64,000 bases of DNA from Marinilactibacillus sp042660675 (GCF_042660675.1 NZ_JBHSUL010000005.1:11743-75742), one strand, 5' to 3'. Shown: positions 41,211 through 50,067, counted from the first letter of the stretch. Notes: generated from the sequence alone by a model not told the origin. A program made the numbers and translations.

Positions 41211-42728
41211 ATGGTTTAATTCGTCATCCGTTATTTTTAATACAGGTAACATAATTCTGAAGATCGAACCATGATTCAGCACACTTTCGGCCCAAATTTT
41301 ACCTTTGTATCCTTCAATCAGTTGCTTGGCAATCGATAACCCAAGTCCATTTCCACCCTTGTAACGGCTACGTGCCTTATCGATACGGTAGAATCGGTTA
41401 AAGATTTTCTCAGTATCTTCTTCTGTCATACCTTCTCCGTAATCTTGAATGGCAATTTGAATTTCTTTGCTATCAATTGATACAGAGATATGCACTTCTT
41501 TTCTATCCGTTGAGTATTTCACTGCATTATCCAGTAAGATAATCAAAATTTGTTCCAAGTGATTACGGTAAATGTTCACGTATACTTCTTTTCGAAGATC
41601 ATCATCTAGAATAAATACAAAATCTGGATGAACGAGTTTAATATTATTAAATGTTGCATATATGATTTGTCTTACGGGCGTCTGTTCATTCTTGTAATGA
41701 ATTTCGACTTGTTCAGCTCTAGATAAATCTAACATTTCCTGAACGAGGCTCTTCATTCGTCCAATTTCTTGTAAAGATGCATCCAAGGACTCTTCCAGAA
41801 CCGTTGGATCATCTTTCCCCCATCTATGCAGTAATTTCAAATGTCCTTCTACTACAGCCACTGGTGTTCTTAATTCATGTGATACATCTTCAACAAACTG
41901 TTTCTGATGTTCGATATTTTTCTGCATTCGGTCAAGCATATTGTTATAGGCATTGGCCAGATCTGTCAATTCATCACGACCATCTCCAACATCAATTCTT
42001 TCAACGGATTCTGGATCCAATTCGATGCTTTTCATAGCATTTGTGATTTTTCTGATCGGTTGTAAGAATTTTCGAGCAATAAAATAACCTATAATAGCAC
42101 TAAACATCAGAGCAATCACACCAGTAACCAGTATGGCCATCAAAACACTGTCAGATAGCTGGTGGTACGAATAAAGAGAATTAATGACTTGCACATATCC
42201 AATATGATCATTATTTAAATAAGAATAAATTGGCTTTCTGGCAGAAAAAGCTTCACCATAAGGACCATCGATTGTATCAATCCTTAAATCCTTTGTAGGT
42301 GCGAAATCAGTTGAAAATGTCGCTGTTTCATAAAGTAATTCCGACTCTGTGTTAAAGATTCGAACATACATCCCACCTTGACCGATTCGCAAAGGAATAG
42401 GTGTTTCCTCATCGATCATTTCTTCTGATTCAGGATCAGGAAGTGTCGGTAGAAGCCTTAATTGACTCAATTCCAGCGTTTCTGCGACAGACTCCTCCGT
42501 TAAATCATAGAATTGCTGACCAAATCTATCTGAAAGATTCTGAACAGTATCTCTTAAAGCAACTTCTTCGTTCTCTAACATACTTCGCTGAAAGCTCACA
42601 TATAGGATCGTTGAAAAAATCGTATAAGTCAAAAAAATCGCAATGGCTGCTCCAATTGTCCATTTCCACCTTAAAGAAATTCTCTTTTTTTGATTCATAT
42701 CATTGTCAGTTGTTACAACTTGTTTCAC
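41181..42728 (-). CDS. arlS: Sensor histidine kinase, ArlS-like
   Basis: The 515-residue membrane kinase has TM1 (about 22-44), an extracytoplasmic sensor domain (about 45-194) and TM2 (about 195-217). HAMP spans about 217-270. The HisKA box has the phospho-acceptor His284 in EDVSHELRTPVAV. The HATPase domain has LLDNAVKYS, YGEGM and GGNGLGLSIA. It phosphorylates the ArlR-like regulator encoded just upstream. The start is a GTG that overlaps the arlR stop codon by 4 nt, so the genes are translationally coupled. The ArlS name rests on domain order and partner similarity. In staphylococci ArlRS controls wall and adhesion genes. Confidence 0.88.
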   Translation of the reverse strand: MKQVVTTDNDMNQKKRISLRWKWTIGAAIAIFLTYTIFSTILYVSFQRSMLENEEVALRDTVQNLSDRFGQQFYDLTEESVAETLELSQLRLLPTLPDPESEEMIDEETPIPLRIGQGGMYVRIFNTESELLYETATFSTDFAPTKDLRIDTIDGPYGEAFSARKPIYSYLNNDHIGYVQVINSLYSYHQLSDSVLMAILVTGVIALMFSAIIGYFIARKFLQPIRKITNAMKSIELDPESVERIDVGDGRDELTDLANAYNNMLDRMQKNIEHQKQFVEDVSHELRTPVAVVEGHLKLLHRWGKDDPTVLEESLDASLQEIGRMKSLVQEMLDLSRAEQVEIHYKNEQTPVRQIIYATFNNIKLVHPDFVFILDDDLRKEVYVNIYRNHLEQILIILLDNAVKYSTDRKEVHISVSIDSKEIQIAIQDYGEGMTEEDTEKIFNRFYRIDKARSRYKGGNGLGLSIAKQLIEGYKGKIWAESVLNHGSIFRIMLPVLKITDDELNHKTKEPQAEE

Positions 42729-43417
42729 GTACGCATCACATACCCAGTACCTCTGACAGTCTGAATATAGCTTTCTCTATTTGGAACATCAATTTTGTTT
42801 CTCAAGTAACGAATATAAACGTCTACTACATTTGTCTCGACTTCAGTTTCGTAACCCCATACTTTGTTCAACAAAACTTCTCTTGATAATACAACATTAA
42901 CGTTTTCCATTAGCTCAACGAGCAATTCATATTCACGTTTAGTCAATTCAATAACATCTTCACCTCGACGAACAACACGATTTTCTTTTTCAACCGTTAA
43001 GTCTTTATATGTTACTGTTGTTTGTCTATTGGCATTTTCTTCTGTCTCAATTTCGATACGTCTTAATAATGCACGCATTCTAGCAAGCAACTCTTCAATT
43101 GCGAATGGTTTTACCACATAGTCATCTGCTCCATGGTCAAAACCAGATACTCGGTCAATCACTGAGTCTCTAGCAGTCATCATGATAATAGGTACATTGC
43201 TTACTTGACGAATTCGACGTGCTACATCGATACCGTTTAATTCAGGCAACATTAGGTCCAACAAGATAATATCCCATTCTTCATTTTCATCAATAGCAGC
43301 TTCAAGTCCAGCACGTCCGTTGAAACGAACTTCTGTTTCGAATCCTTCATGATTTAATTCTAACTCCACAAAACGCGCAAGGTTTTTTTCATCTTCTATT
43401 ATTAAAATTTTACCCAT
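42725..43417 (-). CDS. arlR: OmpR-family response regulator, ArlR-like
   Basis: The 230-residue regulator has a receiver domain with phospho-acceptor Asp54 (ILLDLMLPELNG), the switch MTARD near 80-84 and Lys103 (VVKPF). A winged-helix DNA-binding domain follows (about 133-228: LTKREYELLVELM, VDVYIRYLRNKI, TVRGTGYVMR). The opening ILIIEDEKNLARFVELEL closely recalls staphylococcal ArlR. It is the first gene of the arlRS pair. The ribosome binding site CTGGGAG is weak. Confidence 0.9.
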   Translation of the reverse strand: MGKILIIEDEKNLARFVELELNHEGFETEVRFNGRAGLEAAIDENEEWDIILLDLMLPELNGIDVARRIRQVSNVPIIMMTARDSVIDRVSGFDHGADDYVVKPFAIEELLARMRALLRRIEIETEENANRQTTVTYKDLTVEKENRVVRRGEDVIELTKREYELLVELMENVNVVLSREVLLNKVWGYETEVETNVVDVYIRYLRNKIDVPNRESYIQTVRGTGYVMRT

Positions 43418-43726
43418 TTTTTCAGCTCCCAGTTCTTTATTTACTTTTTTAGATTTTTACTTATAGTTCAGTTATATTTTAAGAAAAATTTGTACTCATA
43501 AAGGTCACAATCGCTTTATGCTCAAACTGATCCACTTATACACCATCAGTTTAACATAGTTTTTACACAGAAAAAATGTTAGCTTTAAAGTTTTTTCTAA
43601 TTTTTCTTTAACATGCTTACAATTCTATTCAAAACTTACAATTAACACACAAAAAAATGCAGATTCCAAAAAAGTGGAATCCACATTTTCCGTTTTTCAA
43701 TTCAACTTAAACTCATTTGTTTGTGC
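43418..43726 (-). promoter_or_regulatory. Control region upstream of arlRS
   Basis: This 309-nt region holds the gnd terminator, a weak extended -10 promoter (TGTTAAACT near 43557-43549), and an 8-bp inverted repeat AAACTGAT/ATCAGTTT (43524-43531 with 43545-43552) overlapping that -10. About 60 nt upstream lies a 9-bp direct repeat CTTACAATT (43616-43624 and 43635-43643). The repeats look like response-regulator sites for autoregulation; this is an inference. Confidence 0.4.
43651..43690 (-). terminator. Intrinsic terminator after gnd
   Basis: A stem of about 14 bp with one mismatch region (43654-43667 with 43676-43689) is followed by T7 on the minus strand, 37 nt past the gnd stop codon. 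Confidence 0.8.
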
Positions 43727-45172
43727 TTACCACTGTTCTTGGCCATTATCTCCATACCAGTCGAAGTGGAATGTACCTTCTTTATCAGTACGTTCGTAAG
43801 TGTGTGCCCCAAAATAATCACGTTGTGCTTGAATGATATTTGCTGGCAGACGTTCTGAACGATAAGAATCGTAATAAGAGATTGCTGAGGAGAATGCTGG
43901 CACAGGAACGCCGGATTGTACAGCTAATCCAACTAGATCACGAACAGATTGTTGGTAGTTTTTTGTAATGTCTAAGAAATACTCATCAAGAACTAAGTTT
44001 TTAAGGTCAGGCTTTCTATCGTATGCATCTGTGATTTTTTGTAAGAATCCTGCACGAATGATACAACCAGCTCGGAAGATTTTCGCGATTTCACCGTACT
44101 TAAGGTCCCAGCCATATTCATCAGAAGCTGTTCTCATTTGAGCAAATCCTTGAGCATAGCTCATAATTTTACTGAAGTAAAGTGCTTGACGAATTTTTTC
44201 AATCAATTCTTTTTTGTCGCCATCATATGCTTTTGCTTCTGGTTTAGTTAAGACTTTACTTGCAGCTACACGCTCGTCTTTAAGAGCAGAGATGTATCTA
44301 GCAAATACTGACTCAGTGATCAATGGAAGAGGTACACCTAAGTCAAGCGCACTTTGAGAAGTCCATTTACCTGTTCCTTTGTTTCCGGCACGGTCTAAGA
44401 TGATATCAACCATTGGTTTACCTGTTTCTGGATCTTTTTTAGTCAAAGCATCCGCTGTGATTTCAATCAAGAAACTGTCTAGTTCTCCAGTATTCCATTC
44501 TTTGAACACTTCAGCGATCTCGTCATTAGGAAGGCCTGCAACGTCACTTAACAAGTGATAAGCTTCAGCAATCAGTTGCATATCTCCATATTCAATTCCA
44601 TTATGAACCATTTTTACATAGTGACCAGCTCCGTTAGGTCCAATGTATGCTACACATGGTTCATTATCCGCTGGTGCTTTAGCAGCAATCTTTTCAAGAA
44701 TTGGAGCAATTAGATTATACGCTTCTTTTTGACCACCTGGCATAATTGCAGGGCCTTTTAGTGCGCCTTCTTCTCCACCAGATACCCCAGTACCAATGAA
44801 GTTGATGCCTGATTCTGCAAGCTCTTTGCTTCTTCGAATCGTATCTTTGTAGAAAGTGTTTCCGCCATCTACTAAAATATCTCCTTTATCTAAGAAAGGT
44901 AGTAGCTGTTGAATAACAGCATCTGTTCCTTTACCAGCTTGAACCATCAATAAAATCTGACGAGGTGTTTCAAGAGATTGAACAAATTCTTCTAGTTCGT
45001 AAGTGGCAACTAAGTTCTTACCTGGATTTTCTGCTATGACTACATCCGTTTTAGCATTTGTACGATTGTAGATTGAAACACTGTATCCTCTACTCTCGAT
45101 ATTTAGTGCAAGGTTTTTCCCCATAACGGCCATACCAACGACGCCGACTTGTTGTTTACTCAATTGCTTCAT
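43727..45172 (-). CDS. gnd: 6-phosphogluconate dehydrogenase, decarboxylating
   Basis: The 481-residue NADP-type enzyme has a Rossmann GVVGMAVMGKNLALNIESRGY (about 9-29) and NRTNAKTD for cofactor choice. VSGGEEGALKGPAIMPGG (about 130-147), the catalytic Lys in GHYVKMVHNGIEYGDMQ (about 184-200) and RAGCIIRAGFL near 364-374 are all present. It oxidises 6-phosphogluconate to ribulose 5-phosphate with CO2 release in the pentose phosphate route. It is monocistronic, with a long structured leader in which a hairpin covers the ribosome binding site GAGAGGAG. Confidence 0.97.
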   Translation of the reverse strand: MKQLSKQQVGVVGMAVMGKNLALNIESRGYSVSIYNRTNAKTDVVIAENPGKNLVATYELEEFVQSLETPRQILLMVQAGKGTDAVIQQLLPFLDKGDILVDGGNTFYKDTIRRSKELAESGINFIGTGVSGGEEGALKGPAIMPGGQKEAYNLIAPILEKIAAKAPADNEPCVAYIGPNGAGHYVKMVHNGIEYGDMQLIAEAYHLLSDVAGLPNDEIAEVFKEWNTGELDSFLIEITADALTKKDPETGKPMVDIILDRAGNKGTGKWTSQSALDLGVPLPLITESVFARYISALKDERVAASKVLTKPEAKAYDGDKKELIEKIRQALYFSKIMSYAQGFAQMRTASDEYGWDLKYGEIAKIFRAGCIIRAGFLQKITDAYDRKPDLKNLVLDEYFLDITKNYQQSVRDLVGLAVQSGVPVPAFSSAISYYDSYRSERLPANIIQAQRDYFGAHTYERTDKEGTFHFDWYGDNGQEQW

Positions 45173-45349
45173 TCTCCTCTCAGGTTTGATATTTGGACTG
45201 AGAGCCTACTTGTTATCAGTCAGTTTGAACTGAATGTTCACCGTAGACAATCGGTCTACCTTACCAAAACCCACTCTAATCATTAGGTTTTTGCATCTGG
45301 TTACTCCCAGTCTACAAATTAATTATAATCTTTAACTTAATAGTATCAA
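45173..45349 (-). promoter_or_regulatory. gnd promoter and structured 5' leader with RBS-masking hairpin
   Basis: A strong promoter (TTGATA 45349-45344, 16 bp, TATAAT 45327-45322) is followed by a leader of about 140 nt. The leader contains a CTGG/CCAG hairpin, an AAAACC/GGTTTT stem, a GTAGAC-N5-GTCTAC hairpin, and finally CTCTCAG (45204-45198) pairing with CTGAGAG (45183-45177), which covers the ribosome binding site. I do not recognise a known riboswitch class. Confidence 0.6.
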
Positions 45350-45383
45350 ACTTTGAACACTTTTAAAACAATCTTCTATACTC

Positions 45384-45412
45384 TTGAAAAAAAAGATGAT
45401 ATTGCGTACACT
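45384..45412 (+). promoter_or_regulatory. Sigma-A promoter of the DUF4044 gene
   Basis: TTGAAA (45384-45389) and TACACT (45407-45412) are exactly 17 bp apart, 44 nt ahead of the small gene. Confidence 0.75.
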
Positions 45413-45456
45413 ATTAACTGACAAGCAACTATCACTTAGAAAGTTGGTGTAGACTA

Positions 45457-45576
45457 GTGGTAAAAAAAGACGATAAAAAAAGTAAATCAGGTTTAATTTC
45501 TAAAATCATTATTTGGGCAATGGTCTTTACAATGAGTTTTTCAGCAATTGCTGCTCTACTTGGCGCTATATTATAG
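45457..45576 (+). CDS. DUF4044 family small membrane protein, 39 residues
   Basis: A GTG start opens a 39-codon frame: a Lys-rich N-terminus (VKKDDKKSKSG), then a single hydrophobic helix (IIIWAMVFTMSFSAIAALLGAIL) up to TAG. The size and the basic-then-helix layout with a W near the helix start match DUF4044 proteins common in lactobacilli and streptococci. Its own promoter (17-bp spacing) and a perfect terminator 4 nt after the stop codon strongly support it as a real gene. The function is unknown. The ribosome binding site is weak (AAGTTGG). Confidence 0.75.
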   Translation: MVKKDDKKSKSGLISKIIIWAMVFTMSFSAIAALLGAIL

Positions 45577-45579
45577 ACC

Positions 45580-45610
45580 AAAGTCATGGAGATTCTCCAT
45601 GACTTTTTTT
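45580..45610. terminator. Terminator of the DUF4044 gene
   Basis: A perfect 12-bp stem (45580-45591 with 45595-45606) is followed by T7 on the plus strand. It overlaps the recN stop codon region on the other strand. Confidence 0.85.
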
Positions 45611-47315
45611 ATGCTTTCTTTTTCTTTGAAGCCAATGAAAGCAGTTCGTTTGCTGTATCCATTGTTAACTTCGTGATCTCACTACCTGCAAGCATTCTGG
45701 CCACTTCTGATACCTTGTCTTTATCTGCCAACTGCTCAACATGCGTACTTGTCCTATCTTCAACGATCACCTTACTGATATACAAATGCTGATCTGCCAT
45801 AGCAGCAACCTGCGGTAAATGTGTAATACATAATACTTGTGAATGAAAAGCGACTGAATAGATTTTATCTGCAATCGCTTGTGCAACTCTCCCGCTGACA
45901 CCTGTGTCTACCTCATCAAATATGATACTCGTTATACCTTGCTCTTTTGAGAACACCGTCTTCATCGCTAACATCATTCGAGATAATTCTCCTCCAGATG
46001 CAACTTTGACCAGTGGTTTCAATGGTTCTCCTGGATTAGTCGATACATAAAACTCTATCTTATCTAAACCGTTATCATGTGCACTATCCATACTAAATGC
46101 TTTAGTGTCTCTCAAGAACTGAACTTCAAAAACCACTTTATCCATAAACAATTCTTTTAATTGTTCATGAATCGCTTTTTCCAGTTTTAAAGCTGTTTGA
46201 CGTCTTAATGTAGATAATGCTTTTCCTTCTTCTAGAAGCTTACTCTCGAGTTCTACTACTCTTTTATTTAAGTGATCCATTTGGCCTTCGCGATTTTCAA
46301 TTTTCTCCAGTTCATCAACTGCATTTTGGAGAAAGGTCTTGATTTCGCTTATCGAAGTTCCATACTTTCTTTTAAGTTGTTGAATCAGATTCAGTCTCTC
46401 TTCAATCTCATTTAATCGCTCTTCATCGTACTCAAGACTGTCCATTTCATTGTAGATTTCACTTGAGGCTTCTTGAATTTGAAAGAACGCAGAGGATAAT
46501 GTATCATAAATTTGTTTGAATTTTTCATCCATAGATTCTATTGAAGACATAATATCCATGGCTTGTCCCACTGAATCTAATCCACTTGCATCTTCATCTC
46601 CTTGAAGCGCCTTATAACTATTCGATAAAGCTTCGACAATAGATTGATGGTTCGAAAGTTTTTGTTCTTCTTCTTTTAAAGACTCTTCTTCATTATCTTC
46701 CAACTGAGCATCCGAAATTTCTTCAACTTGAAATCTTAAAATATCTAATCTTTGTGCAAACTCTCTTTCGTTGTATTGCCAATTATTCTGCTCTTTTTTG
46801 ACTTTTTTATATTCTTTGAACAACATTTGATAGCGATTTTTGGATGTTTCCAACTTGGAATTGCCATATTGATCAAGTAATTCAATATGACTTTCGGAAT
46901 CCATTAATTCCTGATGTTCATTTTGACCATGAATGTCAATCATGGCATTACCAATTTCTCTTAAAACAGCAATGGTCACAATACTACCGTTGATTCTACA
47001 AACATTTCGACCTGTAGCATGAATCTCTCTTTGAATCATAACTACTTGATCGGCAGAATCAATTGCATGTTTGTCCAGAAGTCTCATGACTTCCTTGTTT
47101 TCATTCAACAAGAATTGTCCTTCAAGTAAACATTTTTTTGTCCCGTATCGAACAAATTCAGCCGACCCTCTACCTCCAGCAAGCAAACCGACAGCATCGA
47201 TGATGATTGATTTCCCTGCACCAGTTTCCCCGGTCAGCACAGTCATTCCCTGATTGAAATCTAGTGATAATTCTTGTATAATCGCAAAATTTTGAATATG
47301 CAATGCTTGCAGCAA
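45609..47315 (-). CDS. recN: DNA repair protein RecN
   Basis: The 568-residue SMC-like ATPase has Walker A GETGAGKSIIIDAVGLL (about residues 27-43), a long coiled coil with a central hinge (about 155-360), and the signature KVASGGELSRMMLAMK near 432-447. Walker B lies in SIIFDEVDTGVSGRVAQ near 458-474. It helps assemble double-strand-break repair. The frame stays open to 47354. A TTG at 47313-47315 with GGGAGGG 6 nt upstream gives the family-typical start (M)LQALHIQNFAII. It follows argR by 44 nt, as in Bacillus. Confidence 0.95.
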   Translation of the reverse strand: MLQALHIQNFAIIQELSLDFNQGMTVLTGETGAGKSIIIDAVGLLAGGRGSAEFVRYGTKKCLLEGQFLLNENKEVMRLLDKHAIDSADQVVMIQREIHATGRNVCRINGSIVTIAVLREIGNAMIDIHGQNEHQELMDSESHIELLDQYGNSKLETSKNRYQMLFKEYKKVKKEQNNWQYNEREFAQRLDILRFQVEEISDAQLEDNEEESLKEEEQKLSNHQSIVEALSNSYKALQGDEDASGLDSVGQAMDIMSSIESMDEKFKQIYDTLSSAFFQIQEASSEIYNEMDSLEYDEERLNEIEERLNLIQQLKRKYGTSISEIKTFLQNAVDELEKIENREGQMDHLNKRVVELESKLLEEGKALSTLRRQTALKLEKAIHEQLKELFMDKVVFEVQFLRDTKAFSMDSAHDNGLDKIEFYVSTNPGEPLKPLVKVASGGELSRMMLAMKTVFSKEQGITSIIFDEVDTGVSGRVAQAIADKIYSVAFHSQVLCITHLPQVAAMADQHLYISKVIVEDRTSTHVEQLADKDKVSEVARMLAGSEITKLTMDTANELLSLASKKKKA

Positions 47316-47359
47316 AGCAAACCCTCCCAATCTAATGATAAATAGACAATCCAATCAGA

Positions 47360-47809
47360 CTAAACAAACGAAATCATTCTTCTTTGTAGTGTTTCGGCCT
47401 GGTTTTCTGATCGACAAATAATCAATACAGAATTATCTCCTGATATACACGCAAAAACTTCTTCATAATTAGCCGTTTCAATTAGAGCGCCCAATGCAAA
47501 AGCATTACCCGGTAATGTTTTGATTTGAACAAATTCTTTTTGAGTATCAATAGATACAAAAGCATCTTTCATGAGTCTGGATAATTTTTTGGAAATATTA
47601 TAGTTCATTTCAGGGGGTACGCTATACTGATAACCTCCAGATTGCGAAGGAACTTTAATCAGTTGCATCTCTTTAATATCTCTAGAGATTGTTGCTTGTG
47701 TAACCTCTATGCCACGTTCTTTTAAAATCCCCACAAAATTTTCCTGCTTTTGAATCGTTTCTTGTTGTACTAACTGTTTTAGAAGCTGGTGACGTTCTTT
47801 CTTTTTCAT
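47360..47809 (-). CDS. argR: Arginine repressor ArgR/AhrC
   Basis: The 149-residue regulator has an N-terminal winged helix (KERHQLLKQLV, VTQATISRDIKEMQLIKVP, about 1-60). Its C-terminal hexamerising, arginine-binding domain (about 75-149) includes TLPGNAFALGALIETANYEEVFACISGDNSVLIICRS. The GD pair in the arginine pocket is present. It controls arginine synthesis and breakdown and is needed for cer-like recombination in some species. The order tlyA-argR-recN is conserved. It has its own promoter with possible ARG-box operators. Confidence 0.95.
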   Translation of the reverse strand: MKKKERHQLLKQLVQQETIQKQENFVGILKERGIEVTQATISRDIKEMQLIKVPSQSGGYQYSVPPEMNYNISKKLSRLMKDAFVSIDTQKEFVQIKTLPGNAFALGALIETANYEEVFACISGDNSVLIICRSENQAETLQRRMISFV

Positions 47810-47925
47810 ACTTTACGACACTCCTAGTCTTATCTCCGGCCACAATTTCGACATTTAAACAATCCTGCTTAAACATCCACACTTAATGATTTTCTCATAT
47901 AATGTGGATAACGTTCTTTTTAAAT

Positions 47926-47987
47926 TTTATACAGTATATTTATACAGTGTTTCTATTTTAGTATACCTCAGAACGCTTCCAGTTCAA
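47926..47987 (-). promoter_or_regulatory. argR promoter with ARG-box-like repeats
   Basis: TTGAAC (47987-47982) and TATACT (47965-47960) are 16 bp apart. Just downstream lie two direct copies of ACTGTATAAA (47948-47939 and 47935-47926, 13-bp period), with a GTATA-AA-TATAC inverted repeat between them, in the place expected for an autoregulatory operator. Confidence 0.6.
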
Positions 47988-48033
47988 AGTAAAATATCGG
48001 TAAAGTATGAATAAAATGAAAACGTTTAAACAA

Positions 48034-48861
48034 TTAGGTCATAATTCTGTTACTTTTACCAAGGTATTCATCAGCTGTCAACACAGCGTTTATTTCTTCC
48101 TCAATAAGCTCATTATTGGATTTTCCGTTTTTAAGGTATGCTAAAAATTCAATATTTCCTTTTCCACCCGTAATGGGAGAAACGGTCAATCCTTTTAGTG
48201 TATATTCATTGGTGTATGCAAATTTTAAAATGTTTATAAGCACTCTTCTATGAACTTCAATGTCCGTTATAATACCTTTTTCACCGACTTCTTCTTTCAT
48301 CGCCTCAAACTGCGGCTTAATCAGTGCTACGACTTCTCCTTCTGAAGCTAAAATCGTCTTCAAAACAGGCAAAATCAATTCAAGAGAAATAAAAGAAACA
48401 TCAATAGTAGCAAAGTCAGGTTGTCCCTTTGAGAAATCTTTTATTGTACAATGTCTGAAATTGGTTTGTTCCATAACGACTACATTTGGATCCGTTCTCA
48501 GTTTCCAAGCCAATTGGTTGGTTCCAACATCAAGAGCATAGACTAATCGAGCACCGTTTTGCAACGCAGCATCTGTAAAGCCACCTGTTGACGATCCAAT
48601 ATCTAATACGGTTTTATCTGACAAGTCAATTTCATATAACGTAATGGCTTTTTCTAGTTTCAATCCACCGCGACTAACATATTTAAGCTCATTACCTTTA
48701 ATGTATACTTCTGTATCCATAGACCATTTTTCACCAGCTGTTAAAATCTGTTTTTCGTCTCGTGTGTACACTTTCCCAGTCATGATAAACCTTTTGGCTT
48801 TTTCCAGATCTTCTGCCCAACCTTGACGAATTAACAATTCATCCGCACGTTGCTTCTTCAA
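48034..48861 (-). CDS. tlyA: TlyA family rRNA methyltransferase (S4 plus FtsJ domains)
   Basis: The 275-residue protein has an N-terminal S4 domain (about 1-62: RADELLIRQGWAEDLEKAKRFI). An FtsJ-like methyltransferase follows, with KTVLDIGSSTGGFTDAALQNGA (about 83-104) as the SAM site, DVGTNQLAWKL near 111-121, and ATIDVSFISLELILPVL near 150-166. TlyA adds 2'-O-methyl groups to rRNA cytidines. The start is a TTG with AAAGGAGG 8 nt upstream. It lies between ispA and argR, as in Bacillus (yqxC). Confidence 0.93.
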   Translation of the reverse strand: MKKQRADELLIRQGWAEDLEKAKRFIMTGKVYTRDEKQILTAGEKWSMDTEVYIKGNELKYVSRGGLKLEKAITLYEIDLSDKTVLDIGSSTGGFTDAALQNGARLVYALDVGTNQLAWKLRTDPNVVVMEQTNFRHCTIKDFSKGQPDFATIDVSFISLELILPVLKTILASEGEVVALIKPQFEAMKEEVGEKGIITDIEVHRRVLINILKFAYTNEYTLKGLTVSPITGGKGNIEFLAYLKNGKSNNELIEEEINAVLTADEYLGKSNRIMT

Positions 48862-48917
48862 CTGAGAACCTCCTTTCAGTTTCTACTATAAAACCGATCA
48901 CTTCAAGATACATTGTC

Positions 48918-49799
48918 TCACCCTAGCAACAAAGAATCGACAAACGTTACTAACAGTTCTTCATCAAATGAAGCGTGTGTTTCTTTTATTTGAGTCACAC
49001 GTGCTTTCGCTGTGTTTAATTCTGTCTGAAGACGTTCTTTTGCCTGTTCTAGCCCAAGTAGGGCTGGGTAAGTACTTTTACCTAGTTTGCTATCTGCACC
49101 AGTTGCTTTACCCAGTTCTTCTGCATCGCCAATAACATCTAGAATATCATCTCTAATTTGGTAGGCAATACCAATCTTTCTTGCAATCTCTTCTAATAAA
49201 GTGACTGTTTCTGGATCACAGTTTGCAATAACCCCGCCTGCAAACATAGCAAATCGTATCAACTCTCCAGTTTTTCTAGCGTGCACAGCTTCCAGTTCAT
49301 TTAGGGATAATGCTGCATGTTCCCCGTCTATATCTGCCTGCTGACCGCCAATCATCCCTTCATATCCAGAACAATATGCAAGCTCTTTGATCAGTTTAAC
49401 CTGTTTTTCGGGCTCAATGTCCCCAGAAACTATTACTTCAAACGCATACGTTAATAATGCATCTCCCGCTAGGACCGCAGTGGATTCTGAAAATTTGATA
49501 TGACTCGTTGGTTTACCTCTGCGCATATCATCATTGTCCATAGCTGGTAAGTCATCATGTATTAAAGAATACGTATGAATATATTCAAGCGCTGCCGCAA
49601 CTGGATAGCCATCTTTTAGATCTTTACCAAAAGCTGAAATGACCGCAAGCATCAGTAAGGGACGTAGTCTTTTCCCTCCTGCTTCTAGAGAATATTTCAT
49701 AGCTTGTTCAATAACCGTACCACTTCGTTCTTTGATAAGTGTCAAACTGTACGATTCAAATGGTTCATATTCTTTATGATAGAATTCTTGAAACTTCAT
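48918..49799 (-). CDS. ispA: Farnesyl diphosphate synthase (polyprenyl synthetase)
   Basis: The 293-residue prenyltransferase has GGKRLRPLLMLA (about 41-52) and the first Asp-rich motif HDDLPAMDNDD near 81-91. GGQQADI follows near 168, and the second Asp-rich motif is IRDDILDVIGD near 216-226. It builds farnesyl diphosphate, the starter for undecaprenyl phosphate and quinones. The AGGAGTGACCAA-ATG start is 10 nt after xseB. The Bacillus order xseA-xseB-ispA holds, but dxs, which follows ispA there, is missing; lactic acid bacteria commonly use the mevalonate route. Confidence 0.95.
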   Translation of the reverse strand: MKFQEFYHKEYEPFESYSLTLIKERSGTVIEQAMKYSLEAGGKRLRPLLMLAVISAFGKDLKDGYPVAAALEYIHTYSLIHDDLPAMDNDDMRRGKPTSHIKFSESTAVLAGDALLTYAFEVIVSGDIEPEKQVKLIKELAYCSGYEGMIGGQQADIDGEHAALSLNELEAVHARKTGELIRFAMFAGGVIANCDPETVTLLEEIARKIGIAYQIRDDILDVIGDAEELGKATGADSKLGKSTYPALLGLEQAKERLQTELNTAKARVTQIKETHASFDEELLVTFVDSLLLG

Positions 49800-49809
49800 T
49801 TGGTCACTC

Positions 49810-50046
49810 CTAGTTTTCCTGACGATTTAAATCATTTTCAAACGCTGCTTCTTTTCCATTTTCATCAACGATTTTTGTCATGGTTTCTTCTGCTTCTTGA
49901 AGCGTTTTTTTACATAATCTACTTAATTTTATGCCTTCTTGAAACTGATCTAGCGCTTCCTCAAGCGGAACATCTCCTTGCTCAAGTTTTGAAACGATTT
50001 CTTCAAGTTCTTTTAATGCATCATCAAAGTTCATTTCTTTTTCCAT
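49810..50046 (-). CDS. xseB: Exodeoxyribonuclease VII small subunit
   Basis: The 78-residue protein matches XseB throughout: MNFDDALKELEEIVSKLEQGDVPLEEALDQFQEGIKLSRLC (about 5-45), then a charged tail. It is all-helical and assembles with XseA to degrade single-stranded DNA. The gap to xseA is 21 nt and to ispA 10 nt. AAGGTAGGG serves as the ribosome binding site. Confidence 0.96.
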   Translation of the reverse strand: MEKEMNFDDALKELEEIVSKLEQGDVPLEEALDQFQEGIKLSRLCKKTLQEAEETMTKIVDENGKEAAFENDLNRQEN

Positions 50047-50067
50047 CTTGTTCCCTACCTTCTTTTA

